A stretch of DNA of 64,000 nt, taken from NCBI GenBank assembly GCA_004380135.1, contig QXCR01000030.1, forward strand, positions 169,131 through 233,130, in the 5' to 3' direction. This DNA comes from Stemphylium vesicarium (taxonomy: Eukaryota > Ascomycota > Dothideomycetes > Pleosporales > Pleosporaceae). The translations under genes and the position numbers were made by a program. Each line of letters starts with the position of its first letter. The first letter of the stretch is position 1. This document shows, piece after piece, positions 11,704-23,568 of the stretch. The notes beneath the pieces are model-generated. The model saw nothing but the letters and a program-made list of their open reading frames with translations. It did not search any database and was not told the origin of the DNA.

Positions 11704-13813
11704 ATGGCTTCTTCACCAACAACTCCACCTGACCTTCCTCTAACGAGTAAGTAGTCGCAGGCCTTTGTATACCACTGACTGACCCTGATGTATAGAAGAG
11801 TGCAGCTCTCAAGATATCCCAATAAAGAAGCGAGCACAGCGTCGACGAGGCAAGCGCGATGGCCCGCTCCAGTTCCAGTTCCTCACGGCGACAGACCTGT
11901 CACAATTCAAAAGCGATGATTCGAAACGAAGTGTGCGATCTCAGGCGATGATCTATCACAGGAACAAGCCGGGCCGAGGAAAAAGCCTGCCTCAGGTGCG
12001 AACCGGGAAGCCATCCGTTAGGAAAGGGCCGATTGCGTCTGTCATTGTAAACGGGATGCTTGACAAGCAAAACAGACATACTACCCCAGCAAATGAGGTC
12101 GATTATCTGGGACAGCAACGAGGTGGCACAGTTCCTGCGCCAAATGCACTGTGGGATGTCAACAGGAGCACTCGTCGGACCACTGCTGCCGCCGATCCTC
12201 GCTATGCGCCCCAGACCAGCCAACCACTCCACGATACGCACGTTGAGAAGGTAATGCACCGAGCTACAAGCGATACTGTTGACGATGAGTCTAGCGAAAT
12301 TCCAGGACAGCGCATGTTGCGCATGTTTCTCGCAAGAATAGCGACCTTCAGCCAAATTGGCAACGGGGTTGATCATTTCGTTGTACTTTCGCAGTTCAAG
12401 AATCCTGAGCTCGACTCACTCTACTTACAGCGTACCTGTAGATGTACACATGACCCTCTGTTATGTGTATAATGTTCACAAATGATTGGGACTAACTCGA
12501 TCAGGCGTACGTGAATTCAACACTGGATTATGGCATGTCAAGTGGCTTCCTATCATGCTGTCTCACCCGCATATATTTCTCAGTTCGATGGTCTGGGCTT
12601 CTAACTGGCTAGACATGCTCTCGAAGAGCTCAGCTGATAGTAAGAAAACTGTCTTACTCAAGAATGAGATCATCGCTATGATCAATGAACGCCTGCACGT
12701 TCCAAGCACCAGGTTGTCAGACTCCACACTCATCGTAATAATACATCTACTTGTGGGCGAGATGCCGGGATCAAACGAAAGAACAATACGAGCCCACGAG
12801 CATGGAGTGGCTAAGCTCATCTCCCAACGTGGAGGATTGTATGGTCTGGGCAACGTTGAGTTGGCAGAGACGTGTGCGGGGTGAGCATTGCTTAATGTCA
12901 AAATATTCCTAAGCTGACAGCTGATTCCAGGTGCTGCTATCATGCGGATCTAATTTGCGAGGCAAAGCCTCTGTCAGTCTTCACCACTTGGGAGCCAGCA
13001 GAATACGCACTAGGCGACGAAGACATTGCGATTCCGGAGTCGCCCTTGTTCTGCCCTAGGGCAGACTTTCAGACTATCGCTAAGGACTCGCAATGTCTAC
13101 TTCCGACCTACGAACTACTCAGAGATATGCGAGACTTGACGGATATTTTCATTTCGAACCAAACGGGATCCGATATCACTCGCGATATGAAACAAGTGGA
13201 TGGGGCTTACAACGATAGCGATAACGTTGACTACGATGTCAAGGTCTCGAAAATACGCGAGCGCTTGACCAAGCTCCCTTCAGCCTACATTCCGGGTTTT
13301 CCTATCTCCAACAACTGGATGTACGAAGCTTGCCGGATCGCGTCTTTGATTTACGCGGCTTCCATTATACAGCGCTTGCCTTTTTCTGTCACTGCGGATC
13401 CACGTTACAACCCCCTTGTGGCTGGATTAGAGGTCTCAAGTTACTCAGATGCGGGTTTACGTCCATATACCACTTGCCTCAGCGACGCATTGTACGCAGT
13501 GTTGGAAAGGACTGATATTTCCAACGCCTGGGGTAATATGACTGGCGTCTTGTATTGGGTGAGCACTGTTGGTGCTGTGGCCGCTCGCTCACCCACTACA
13601 ACCCACAGAACGCAGCAACCTAAACTCTGCGACGAGATCCGTGCAGTGTGGGTACGTCGATGCCTTACCATATTCTCAATTCGTTCGGCGACTAAAATAG
13701 TCTTCGATCACCCAAAACCCCTCCTCATAGCCCAAAAGAAGCTTCTCAAAGTACAAGAGCTTATTCGTAGTTACGGCGAAGATCATAATGCTGTGGGAAT
13801 GCGCCGCTTGTAA
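11704..13813 (+). CDS. Fungal transcription-factor-like protein without zinc cluster (DUF3468/'tachykinin family' type)
   Basis: CDS is join(11704..11746,11796..12437,12505..12880,12931..13813), 647 aa. All three introns have consensus borders and CTGAC/CTAAC branch sites, and every junction keeps frame. After a basic segment (KKRAQRRRGKRDG) comes FQFLTATDLSQFK at about residues 41-53, then RSVRSQAMIYHR, a signature of proteins commonly annotated as tachykinin family or fungal-specific transcription factor domain in Pleosporales. The rest is the helical middle homology region (WLPIMLSHPHIFLSSMVWAS, EMPGSNERTIRAHEHGVAKL, PTYELLRDMRDLTDIF). No Cys6 cluster is present, so DNA binding would need the basic N-terminus or a partner. 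A regulatory role is inferred from the family fold. Confidence 0.85.
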
Positions 13814-15244
13814 TCATGGAGTATTGGAAGACAGACCTGGACATGCCAGACAGCCATGTCAAGGCACGAGATTACTCTTGTGTTGAGTGCGAGTCAAATG
13901 TTGCTGGCCCCAATGATACACAAAGCGGATGACAGGCTGTATACCGACAATCATCTCATCACGGCTTTCCCTATGATGTCGTTGTACGAATCAGCCATTC
14001 AGATAAAGTCTTCGAGCCTCTCATTATCAGCGAGCAGTTAGCGGCCGCCAGTTCGCTAACGCCAACGTGTGGCCTGTAAGCGACTAGACTTAGTAATTGC
14101 ATCGCGACGGGCTAGTTTTCATTTAGTCAACACCTTCGCTATGTTCGATCGACCTCGACATTTTCCTCATCTGTCAAAATTCGCGGGCGACGGGATGCGC
14201 GGATGATTTTGTCTGGTGGTATTCGCGCTCGTCACGTTCGCGCATCACCGACTTGAAGCCGCCGGACATATCGGCTCGCGAACATCCGCCAGGTCCGAAC
14301 GGGAACACTCTGTATCCCCAGTCCGCGAAGCACATGTCAATCATAGAGTGTTGATCAGCGCACCACCAGTTGCTGTCTTTGGTCACGACCCGATTGCGAT
14401 GATGTTTTCTTAATGTGGATCCGCATCAACAAAGCTTGCATGGTTAGGCATTAGCTGCTCTTGCAGGGTTCTGTCTTTGACCACGGGCTTGTAGTGTCTC
14501 TGCATTGTTGTCTCATTCCGGTACTATTTACGGCCTCTTTCATGACAAAGACCCAAGAACTTGTATGTATACTTGGCTTGATTATGTTGGAGGAAGCCCT
14601 TTTTACGTTTTGTCCGAAAACACGATGTCTCGAATCACGATGTGCCTTGGTTCCGTCTCCGTCCGACTCTCCGCCGGTCACGATGCACCTCGCACAGGGC
14701 AGGAAAGTCTGCAGCCCCAGAAAAGCCAGAACCTGAAATGACGTGTGGGGCGCGGGAGCGTCAAGATCTGCGTTTCCCAAGTTCTTGCTCAGATCTTGTC
14801 ATTGAGCTAAGCTACCAGGAACATCGAAGAAAGATTCAACGAGATGCCTTGTCTGAGACGTGCATGCATCTAGGCACGGTGACAGCGAGCTTGCTAGGTA
14901 ATGTTTTTAAGCACATCTGAGACACGTGCTTGCTGTGGCTGCCATTGAAGAGCCATGGTTCTGTTCAGGCGGTGATGACTTTGTCGGCATCCCCACATGT
15001 CTGACAAATGAAGCGAACCACGAGGAGGCACGATTCGCGCTGATGGATGACTCCTGGCCTGGGATCCTTTGCGACGAGGATAGCGGCTGCCAGCTCGTCC
15101 GAGAGCGAGACCCTGGGATTAACTGCAGCTTCCCTGCATTCCGATTGGGCGACCAGACTAACTCCTGTCAGATCAGCAAGGGTCTGACGGGCGACCAACA
15201 ACAGGCTGCATTTGTATAAAATCGGTACGCCCGCAGAACCAAGA
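13814..15244. other. Long intergenic region, no gene seen
   Basis: About 1.4 kb with only scattered short frames in all six phases. The right end is the promoter of the next gene. Confidence 0.6.
15215..15220 (+). promoter_or_regulatory. TATA-like box
   Basis: TATAAA lies 25 bp before the ATG at 15245. If used, transcription would begin very close to the start codon, so it may be chance. Confidence 0.3.
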
Positions 15245-17179
15245 ATGCAAACGAAGAACATAATCGCAGTAACCATCGTCTCGGTTCTGTGTTCCATCGC
15301 TACAATGGCACTCGTTACCCGCTTCCTGCTGCCAAAGCACTCCAAACACACTACGACCGATGAAATATTCACCGAGGGCAAAGCCGAACGCCAGCTTCAA
15401 GTGACACAAATATCGAGCTCCTGGAAACGATTGTTATTGCCGAAGCAGGATGCAACCAAAAGTCAATGGGTACCAAACTTGTCGGGCATCGTCAAGGCTG
15501 GAGATGAGGGTCTGTTTTCCTCCGCATTGTTTACAGGTCTCCAAGGGCATCCCGGCCAAGTCCCACTCGACAGCCTGTATCAGGCATTCTCCAGCGAAAT
15601 TCGAACTCGCCCGCTGGCTGAACGATCGTCGTACCCCGGAGACATGACGAAGTTCCTCGTTCGGACCAAGAAACCTGCGAGTAGCGTTAGCCGGTCAAAG
15701 TCGATGTCGCAGATTAAGCGGGTTGAACCCAGTCAAAAGTCACAAAGGAAGAGCTTGGACCTATCAGTGGCAGAAATGGGTTTGACAAGAAGCCTCTCTG
15801 TCAAGAAGTCAGCGTCTGCTTTGGTCTCAGTGCGCAATGGACTACAAGATGATGGTAGTCAGAAGGCTGCGCAAAAGTCATGGGTGAAGGACGGCCAGAC
15901 AGCCAAGTATCACTCAGGTCAGACGAATGTGAAGGTCACGCCTGCTGAGCTCACGGCACTCGCCATCATATTGGGTAGCGAGCCCAACAAGAACGTCGAC
16001 AGGCAGCTTGCGATACCCGAGACGAGTGCATATGGCATCTCGATAGTTTCTACGCGGGCAGAAGACTCCAAACACCACATTACGCTCACACAACACAAGC
16101 GCAGCAGATCGCAACGGCACGCTCAAGGATCCAAAGTTTCACCTCTCTTCGCAAAGCATCTTGCAGCAGGCTCGCTACCCTACTCCCAGGACAAGCTTGG
16201 AGTCCACAGCATCCTCATCACTGACGAAGTGTTTGAAGCGTTACAGGCAGGTGCATCGCTGTATACCCACCCCTATGTCGCGCGGACACCACAATCCAAG
16301 TTTGTCACGTCGCTACCCAACTCGCGCGAGCCCAGGTTCCACATCCTCGCCACTTCGACCGAAGTCCACACATCGACGACGCTACTAGATGCCATCGCAG
16401 CATTGCCCTTCTCCAGCGGCCTGGCACCGCTAGCTTCAGCGCCGCTGATCAAGACGGTGCAATTCGTCGCATCCGGCGGCCTCCCTCCAGCAAAGCTGCT
16501 CCAACGCCTCGAAGGTCTCGTAGACAAAGTGCACCGCCACTCCCCCCATCTCAACATCTTCGGTCCTCTTTACGAGCCACAAAACGCCGGCGTACTATAC
16601 CGTGAGCGTGACCGCCTCGGCAGACTCGCCAGCGACCCAAGCACGCCCGACACGCTCGCAGACAAAACCGCGCGCATGTCGCGCTACATGACTCTACTCG
16701 AGCGCTTAATGGCGCTCGTCCCAGACCTGAAGCCACAAGACGTGCTAGAAGCCGTGCAAGAAGCCACGAAGACCGAGATCCAGCGTTCTTACGAGCGCGC
16801 CGTTGTAGCCCACACCCCTCAATCACATACCCGGAAAAGCGCAGATTTCACCACTCGTCGCCTTTCGGACACCCAGCCGAAGCGCCACTCTACCTCTCCA
16901 AGATCCAGCCCGCCCCGCCGATCTAATCGCTCAAGCGTCTTGTCTAATGTTACGACCCCTTCTGTTCTTTCGAATGAGGAGAGAGATCGTAATCTGGCGA
17001 AGCAGCTGGAGCAGGTACTCAAAGCGGAACTACCGCTCGACGTGGCTATGATTGCGTTTGTAGCGCGCATGGTGCTTGTTGCATGGACGCTGAGTGTACG
17101 GGTGGTTGCGTGGGAAGATGGGGAAGAGGGATATCGGGTTCCTGATTTGGATGGCTGGGGAAAGATGGTCATGTCGTGA
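15245..17179 (+). CDS. Membrane-anchored conserved protein of unknown function (644 aa)
   Basis: Single exon from the ATG reading MQTKNIIAVTIVSVLCSIA. Residues 5-27 form a signal anchor/transmembrane helix followed by Lys/His-rich residues, so the body should be lumenal or cytosolic depending on topology. Residues 130-330 are Ser/Lys-rich and disordered. A folded-looking part follows (about residues 310-520: PLFAKHLAAGSLPYSQ, FEALQAGASLYTHPYV, TTLLDAIAALPFSSGLAPL, LVDKVHRHSPHLNIFGPLYE). Near the C-terminus is a second hydrophobic segment (LDVAMIAFVARMVLVAWTL). No family can be named; the pattern resembles proteins conserved among Dothideomycetes. Confidence 0.75.
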   Translation: MQTKNIIAVTIVSVLCSIATMALVTRFLLPKHSKHTTTDEIFTEGKAERQLQVTQISSSWKRLLLPKQDATKSQWVPNLSGIVKAGDEGLFSSALFTGLQGHPGQVPLDSLYQAFSSEIRTRPLAERSSYPGDMTKFLVRTKKPASSVSRSKSMSQIKRVEPSQKSQRKSLDLSVAEMGLTRSLSVKKSASALVSVRNGLQDDGSQKAAQKSWVKDGQTAKYHSGQTNVKVTPAELTALAIILGSEPNKNVDRQLAIPETSAYGISIVSTRAEDSKHHITLTQHKRSRSQRHAQGSKVSPLFAKHLAAGSLPYSQDKLGVHSILITDEVFEALQAGASLYTHPYVARTPQSKFVTSLPNSREPRFHILATSTEVHTSTTLLDAIAALPFSSGLAPLASAPLIKTVQFVASGGLPPAKLLQRLEGLVDKVHRHSPHLNIFGPLYEPQNAGVLYRERDRLGRLASDPSTPDTLADKTARMSRYMTLLERLMALVPDLKPQDVLEAVQEATKTEIQRSYERAVVAHTPQSHTRKSADFTTRRLSDTQPKRHSTSPRSSPPRRSNRSSVLSNVTTPSVLSNEERDRNLAKQLEQVLKAELPLDVAMIAFVARMVLVAWTLSVRVVAWEDGEEGYRVPDLDGWGKMVMS

Positions 17180-18175
17180 TTTTAACCTGTACAGTTTGGG
17201 CGCATTGACGAATGGGTTATTGGGGGGAGGGGTGGTTTGGAATCACGGCGTTGGGACAGCGTTTCTTTCTCGTGTTGTTTTGCGTTTCTGCTCTATGGGC
17301 TTTGAGGATAGGGCTAAAGGCGACGTTGAGATACCATTCACAGTTTTGTTTTAATTTACTCTAGGGTACCGAGGGGAAGCGATATGATATCCTTACATTC
17401 TATTGCATGAAAAGAACAGCTTTCAAATTAACCTTTGCGTTCAAATTACCCACAGAATGAACTTCCGTGCAAATTCCATCCATCCCTTTTCCCAGCACCA
17501 CCCCCCCCCCCCCCCTTCGCCAGTTCCACCCCATCCCACCCCATGTGCCCCTCCCACCTACACCTTCGCCAAATCCCGATGACGTCAAGAAACCCGCAAA
17601 ACAAGCGTTTTACCCGAACCCTGGTTCCCGGATCTGACCCTCCTCCTTGTTCCGCTCGGACTCCGCGGTCTGCGGTCTGCGATCTGCGGTCAGCAAAAAG
17701 CACAGTTCACCTAGACCATGGCGGCGGTATTTCGGTGCGAAATAAAAACATGTGTCTGGAACACGGGACTGAAGGATCGAAAGTGTGACGAAAGTGACGT
17801 GACGTGATGGATGCGATGGTTTAGGAGAGTGTGGAGCTTGGTTTTGGGGTTGTTAGTACGGCCGTATGGGAGAGAGAGAGGAGGGTGTTGATAATCTTTG
17901 GAGGGGATGTAGTAGAGTGGGGGCAGATAGGGACAGAACGTTGTGGCGCATTTGTGTAATGCTTCATTGCTATCCAATTCCTCAACTTCTATGCAAAAAA
18001 GACAAACGGGTAGAAAGATAGCTCAACCCTTCCCATGCATCTGTTCACTCATCACAATTCCTACATCCGTACAGAGAGAACAGGAAGAAGGCCAATTTGC
18101 CCTGTTTCATGACGTCTATCATGTTCGCGGATCCCAAGACCTTTATCCCATCTATGAATAGCATTGCGCGTCCGC
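17180..18175. other. Intergenic region with homopolymer and short repeats
   Basis: It lies between two convergent genes. It holds a run of C at about 17501-17515 and a short imperfect repeat of CTGCGGT near 17660-17690. No gene is supported. Confidence 0.6.
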
Positions 18176-20333
18176 CTAATCCGGGCCCATGACCTCTAAT
18201 CCGCGACAAACACCCACCCAGCCATCCCTCATACCTTCCCACACAAGTTCCATGCTCTCTTCTTCCAGTCCGTCACGTTTCCGTTCCTTCCTTTCTATTT
18301 TGTCACCGGTGCCATCTGCCATCATGGCGCTGACACGATCACGCTTGCTAGGCTTGTCGTTTAGTAGAGCAGAATTGGTCTTGAGGCCCTTGCCGTCGAG
18401 TTCGCCTTTGACTTCCCAGCCTCGGCGGACAGGGCCATGGATAGTAGCAGGTGATATGAGTGTGCTGTCGAGAAGGGCGTTCCATCGGCTGAGGTACATG
18501 CCAGGACCGTGGGTTGTTCCTTTGCCGTTCTGTGACGATGTCGGTCGCATTATGGACTCGAGACGGGTCTGTGATGTTGATTTGAGGTTGGTGAGATGGC
18601 TTTCGTGCTTGTCGAGAAGTTCCTTGAGCTCGTCTTGTTTTTCCTTGCTTAATGTTTCGAACAAGGATTGGAGTGGTAAGGTCATGTTTCCCGCTCCACC
18701 CTCACCTCTTGCTTCGGCTTCTTGGGCACGCTCGTCAACGCGGAACTCGGAGAATATGCGCTTAGCGTAAACGAGGTAATCTTGTGCGAGATCTGGAGCA
18801 TTCTTGGTGACCTGGTGTAGGAATTTGTGCATCGATGGCGCATGTTTTCTTAGCAGCTGTACAAAGTCTTCTACTGTAGGAGCGTCGCTTGCTTCTTGGT
18901 CTAGTATGCTGGCTGGGTCTGGTGAGCTTGGGCGCGATTTTGAGGGCTCGCGACTTCTAAGACCGCTCTTCTTCTTGGGCTTGGCGGTCTTTATCAGATC
19001 AGTTATGAAGGCCTCCGCGTCTGTGACAGTTCCCGACAAGTCGACCGCATTATGTATCGCCCGGATAACGGGGTCCATGCCCGCGACAGCGTCCCTGATG
19101 GTAGAGGTTAGGACGTCAGGATTAGATTTGCAAAGAACCTTGGTGAGCTCTTCACGATCGCGAATGGAGAGGTATGTACTGAGGTACTCCATTGCGACGC
19201 TGTGCTGGTGTTCGCTAAGGGTGTCGGCGTCGATCTTGTAAGGCGGGTCCGAGGTCTCGAGGATGACGGCTGCGATGGACTTTGACTCTGAGATGGATTG
19301 GCTCCGTGCTGATTCATGCTTCTCCCTTGAGGCATATACGAACGTCCTGAGGGCCTTGAAGACCTTCTTGTCCGGCGCGTTACGTGACGCCTCAAGCTTC
19401 GTTGCGCGCTTCTGAAACTCGGATGTGTCCCATGCCAGTACTGTGGAGATGATTTGTTGTAGAAGATTCATGCCGTCGTTGGTGTTGTTCGTCAAGCCTA
19501 TCCAATTCGTCATAGCCGTCACAGACAACTTTGCAAGTACCAATCTGACCATGCCATTAATCATTGTGGCCGCGTTACCGACGCGGAGAGTCTGTTTGAT
19601 AACAGTGTAGGGAATGAGGCGGTGCAGGTTTTCGAGGAGGCGGACGAGGTACTGGCCGTCGGGAGACATGACAAAGATGTGATGAAGAAAGGAGGCAGCA
19701 CTACGGTTGTCAGATGTTGGCTGAACCATGGGTGGGATGCACTCACTTCAACAGCATGTACTCATGCGCTGCCTGTAGACTGCTGGAATGGTCCTCTAGC
19801 CTCGGCGTTGCCTTGACCTTTTCGTACAGATGGTCCAGAGCGTCTCCATATATGGCTTCATGCACCAGCTCTTCGAAGCCCTGAATTACGTCCTCGGGTT
19901 TGCTGGTGTCGTACTCTTTCTTGCTTTCCTTCTTCTTCGCACCTGGATAGCCTCCCAGCATGCCTCTTGCGACATACTCAGCGATGCTACTTGCAGCAGT
20001 TGCGAGGGCTTTTCGGCTACCAATAGCCCCTTTATCGTAACTTTCGCTCAGTTCGGCTTCGGCCATCCTCGCCACGAGTGTCTGGATCTTCTCGGACCAC
20101 CATGTTTCGCCAAAGTTTCTTATCGCGGGGTTGCATAGGGCAAACTTGTTGAGCATATTCTGCAGCAACGGGCTTGTTGACTGCACGCCATCGGCCTTCC
20201 GAAAGGGGTAGCCATATTGGTCGATAGTAGAGGGGTATTTGAAGGCTTCAATTTCCGAGTAGACCTGATGGTGGATCAGGATATCGAAGAGGGCGTGTGT
20301 TTGCGCGGGCGTCAGGGGTTTCGAGGTAGGCAT
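18176..20333 (-). CDS. PX-associated (PXB) and DUF3818 domain protein
   Basis: CDS is complement(join(18176..19700,19747..20333)), 703 aa. The 46-bp intron has donor GTGAGT, branch site CTGAC and acceptor CGTAG, joining EYMLL to NAASFLHHIFVMS. Residues 1-150 match the PXB domain (LTPAQTHALFDILIHHQVYS, then IEAFKYPSTIDQYGYPF). From about residue 196 the DUF3818 domain begins (FVMSPDGQYLVRLLENLH, TLRVGNAATMINGMVRL, MTNWIGLTNNTNDGMNLLQQ). The C-terminal third is charged with a helical segment (LFETLSKEKQDELKELLDKH). Fungal proteins with these two domains often carry a PX lipid-binding domain as well; I see none here. A role in membrane traffic or lipid contact is inferred from the family only. 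Confidence 0.88.
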
Positions 20334-21383
20334 TGTTGTGAGAAGAGAAGAATACCAGATCCAAGAGCTTGGAACAACTCCATAGTTGGCCGCCGACGAA
20401 GGTTGACGCGGATGCGCCTACGACGCGGGGTACGTCATCGTGCCTGCAGTCTTGGCAGATTAGCGACTTGAGCTAAGCCTAGATCTTCAAGCCCCCACAT
20501 GGCCCCTTCCCATCCGCTAGAACGGCCATCACTTCATCCGAGCTATATATATCGTCGACAAACGATATGTTTGCAACTCCGATGCCCCAGCCTTCTTCGC
20601 ACTGGAAAATGTTCTTACCGTATCTTTTCAGGCGTCTCCACTGTGGCGCTGCAAAGGCCGAGATGCCAGATAGAGCAAAGGGCATGGGAGAACGAGTACT
20701 CAAGGCCGAATTCTACAAAAGAGGCTGGTGGGGAAGAGATTGACTAAAGAGTGCTATTTCGTCGAAAGAGCATAAATAATCTATGAGAAAAGAATGTCGT
20801 TTACAACAAGGCTGTTTAAGATGTTGCGAAGTGGATTCACGTTTACGAACAACGGGCTCCAATACCAATAGGAGCTGGCAGCACAGGCAAGGCTCACATC
20901 CGCAACAACAGCCATGATCTTCTATCACTTAACCCTCCCGGATTCAACACCCGCAATACTAAGCTGGCAACTCTAAGCCATGAGTGGTCTTTTGCCCCTA
21001 CCACCTTGCTTTCCGTAAGGAAAACGTTACGTCGAATGTAATGAGGGGATAGACGGGGAGTGTCGATATTGTGGCGTCTTGGCCTGCTTATTACAAGCAT
21101 AAAAGAATAGCTGTGTGCTAACATATCAGGCTGAAAAGCCGAATGATTGGCCCACGACCACTAGGCTACAGACGATGCCATGTCTGCTACATGGGGTAAG
21201 GTATGGCATGACACGAGGTGGAAAAGGAGACAACAAGCTTGAATCGCGACTTGAAAGCGCTGGTGAGATAGGTACCGTCAGTGAGAGAAGTGCGATCAGT
21301 CTTGAAGTGTCAACATCGAAGCCCAAGAGCCAATACCATCTTCATACTTCACACTTCTACCCTCCCAGCGCAAACCCTCCACC
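20334..21383. other. Intergenic region, no gene seen
   Basis: About 1 kb between the start of one minus-strand gene and the stop of the next. Only short shadows are open. Confidence 0.6.
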
Positions 21384-22717
21384 TCACTCTCCCTTTCCAG
21401 GCAAATTGGCAGTCCAAGGATACGCCTCCGGCATCACCCTCCACCCCTTCAAATCATCGTAATTCCTACTTGTGCTTTTCCCTTGCAACACCTTCTGCAC
21501 AAACGGCAGTACATCCGCATACCCGCTCATATCACAATGCCCACCAGATGGAATACTCATACCCAACATATCGCCCACGCTCAGCCATTTGTACACGGCT
21601 TTGGCAGCAGGGAAAGTAACTTGTGCAGTACCCTTTGAATCCGTAAACTGGTCGTTTACATTTTGCGACAGGATGACTGCGCGCGGCGCAATGGCGGCGA
21701 CGATGGTGTGCGCGTCGAAGGGGAGTTGGGTGGATTTACCGACGAATTGTGATAGGCCTGAGGATGTCCACCAGGGTGCACCGGACTTCTGAGGAAGGGG
21801 TTAGCAGCGCGGTTAATCATGGGGCGCTGTATAAGAGAGAGAAAGGATAACTTACTGCGTTCTCCAAGTTCTCTCCTTGGCCGCTGAGACTATAGCGGTA
21901 GGGTCCCGCACCTTGGACACCGGAGCACATGGGCATAGTAACAGCGATGCGTTTGTCGAACAGGCCAGCCGCTAAGGCGGCTTTGCCGAGTCGAGAACAG
22001 CCCGTGACACCAGCCTTTGTGGCGTCTATCTCCGGCACTTTGAGCTCGATGCCATCAAGTACGCGGTGGAAGCCCCATGCCCACGCCATAAGCACGCCTG
22101 AGCTTTCATCAGCCCAGTATTCAACGACTCGACGCCGGACACATACCGATGTCCCTGCCATTATACAGGGTCCAAAAAGTCCCACTCTTATTATTACTAT
22201 CCGCAGCGACTCGTGTATAATCAAACGTAACAACCGCAATCCCCGCGCTCGTGTAACTCCTAGTGTCCATCCCGCCAATGGAGATGACCACGGGAAACGG
22301 CCCCATTCCAACAGGCAGGTTCAATGATGCGGCGATACTCGCTGTTTTGCCACCCGTCGCCACGGTCACGGTTAGCGTATTGCCTGAGCGGGTGGCTGAG
22401 ACTGTTTCTTGAGAACGGTCGGGGTAGTAGCCATATTGGCATTCTTGGAGGAGGGCCAGTATTTCTGGTTGGCGGCATGCGAGCCATTCTTCGGTGCTTC
22501 TAACGCGTGTTTTGCCGTCGAGGTAGAGGAACGGGTCGGGCATTGTTTTCACGGAGGGGAAAGCGGAGGCTTTAGGGAGGGGGTTGGGCACTTGGGGACA
22601 TGTTATGTTTGTTTGGCGGGCTTGAGGGGCGGAGAGATGCTGGATGAGTTGGTTTGAAGATGGGGCGCTGGCTGTGGTGGCGATTAGGGCCAATAATGGG
22701 AGAATTGCGATAAACAT
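21384..22717 (-). CDS. Secreted glucuronoyl esterase (CE15 family), atypical acid residue
   Basis: CDS is complement(join(21384..21788,21856..22097,22147..22717)), 405 aa; introns of 67 and 49 bp have GTAAGT/GTATGT donors and keep frame. Residues 1-18 are a signal peptide (MFIAILPLLALIATTASA). CE15 enzymes cut the ester between lignin alcohols and 4-O-methylglucuronic acid of xylan. Supporting motifs are DIGVLMAWAWGFHR, the nucleophile elbow GCSRLGK with Ser225, AAIAPRAVILSQN and the C-terminal GGHCDMSG with His355. In characterised fungal members the acid Glu lies 23 residues after the Ser; here that position is Cys248 (MPMCSG). Asp317 or Asp321 may substitute. The length is typical of a catalytic domain without a carbohydrate-binding module. 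Confidence 0.9.
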
Positions 22718-23568
22718 TGTACTGAGGTGAGTGTAGGAGAGGGAGGTGTATGCAAAGTTCGAAAGAAGGTTTCATGGCACTGGAAAAAAACATAGGCCTC
22801 TTTGTAGACCTCGTTCGGATAAAAGGCTGCATGGCGCCTTGATAAGTAGTCGTGTCATTAGGATACTATACTGTCTATACAGGCTTCGTAGATCAAGGTT
22901 CATTGTATATGAAATTCCCGATTCCGGGTGATGGGGTGTCGGAACTGCCAATGAAACTGTGGGAGTGGACCGGCACTTGGATGACATCTACAGCGAGTCG
23001 CGGATCTGTATTTTCAATATTGTTAACTGGAAAGCTCGATCTACAGGCATAGATGTGTGGTGGGTTGGTGCTTGTGGGGCCTCTCATATAGACGGGTAAA
23101 GGGCTTTTCTTATTGACAATGTGGAGGCGGTTGTGTGCGGAATACAATGACCCAAGAAACACTCTTTCTGTAGCCAACAGCACAAATCCCTTTTCCGATA
23201 CTGATTGGCCTTTTTGCAAGCTGTTGTAGATGTGAAGCTTTGCAGTGTCGTTGGCCGATTTAGGCCTGCCTCGGCTTGCCCTTATCTTATCAGTCAGCCA
23301 TGCAGCTCGCGTCACACCCCATCTTTGCTTCCTTCGCATCGCTGCAACGCGCTTCTCTCCATCGTATCACAGCGCGAACGACGTGACTAAGGGCATGCAG
23401 CCACTATCAAGGTGCTCCTATCAATTGCTTCACAGGCCACTCACCTCCATATCTTATTCCCGACAAATGTGGTGGGTCCAATGAAGCTGATTCCCTTCAA
23501 CATGGCCGTTCTTGAGTTTGATGAGGCTCTTGGTACTCCAAGCCTAAAAGTTTCCACCCCTATGGAAA
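22718..23568. other. Divergent promoter region
   Basis: 850 bp between the starts of the CE15 esterase and the monooxygenase. No gene or clear operator was recognised. Confidence 0.6.
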
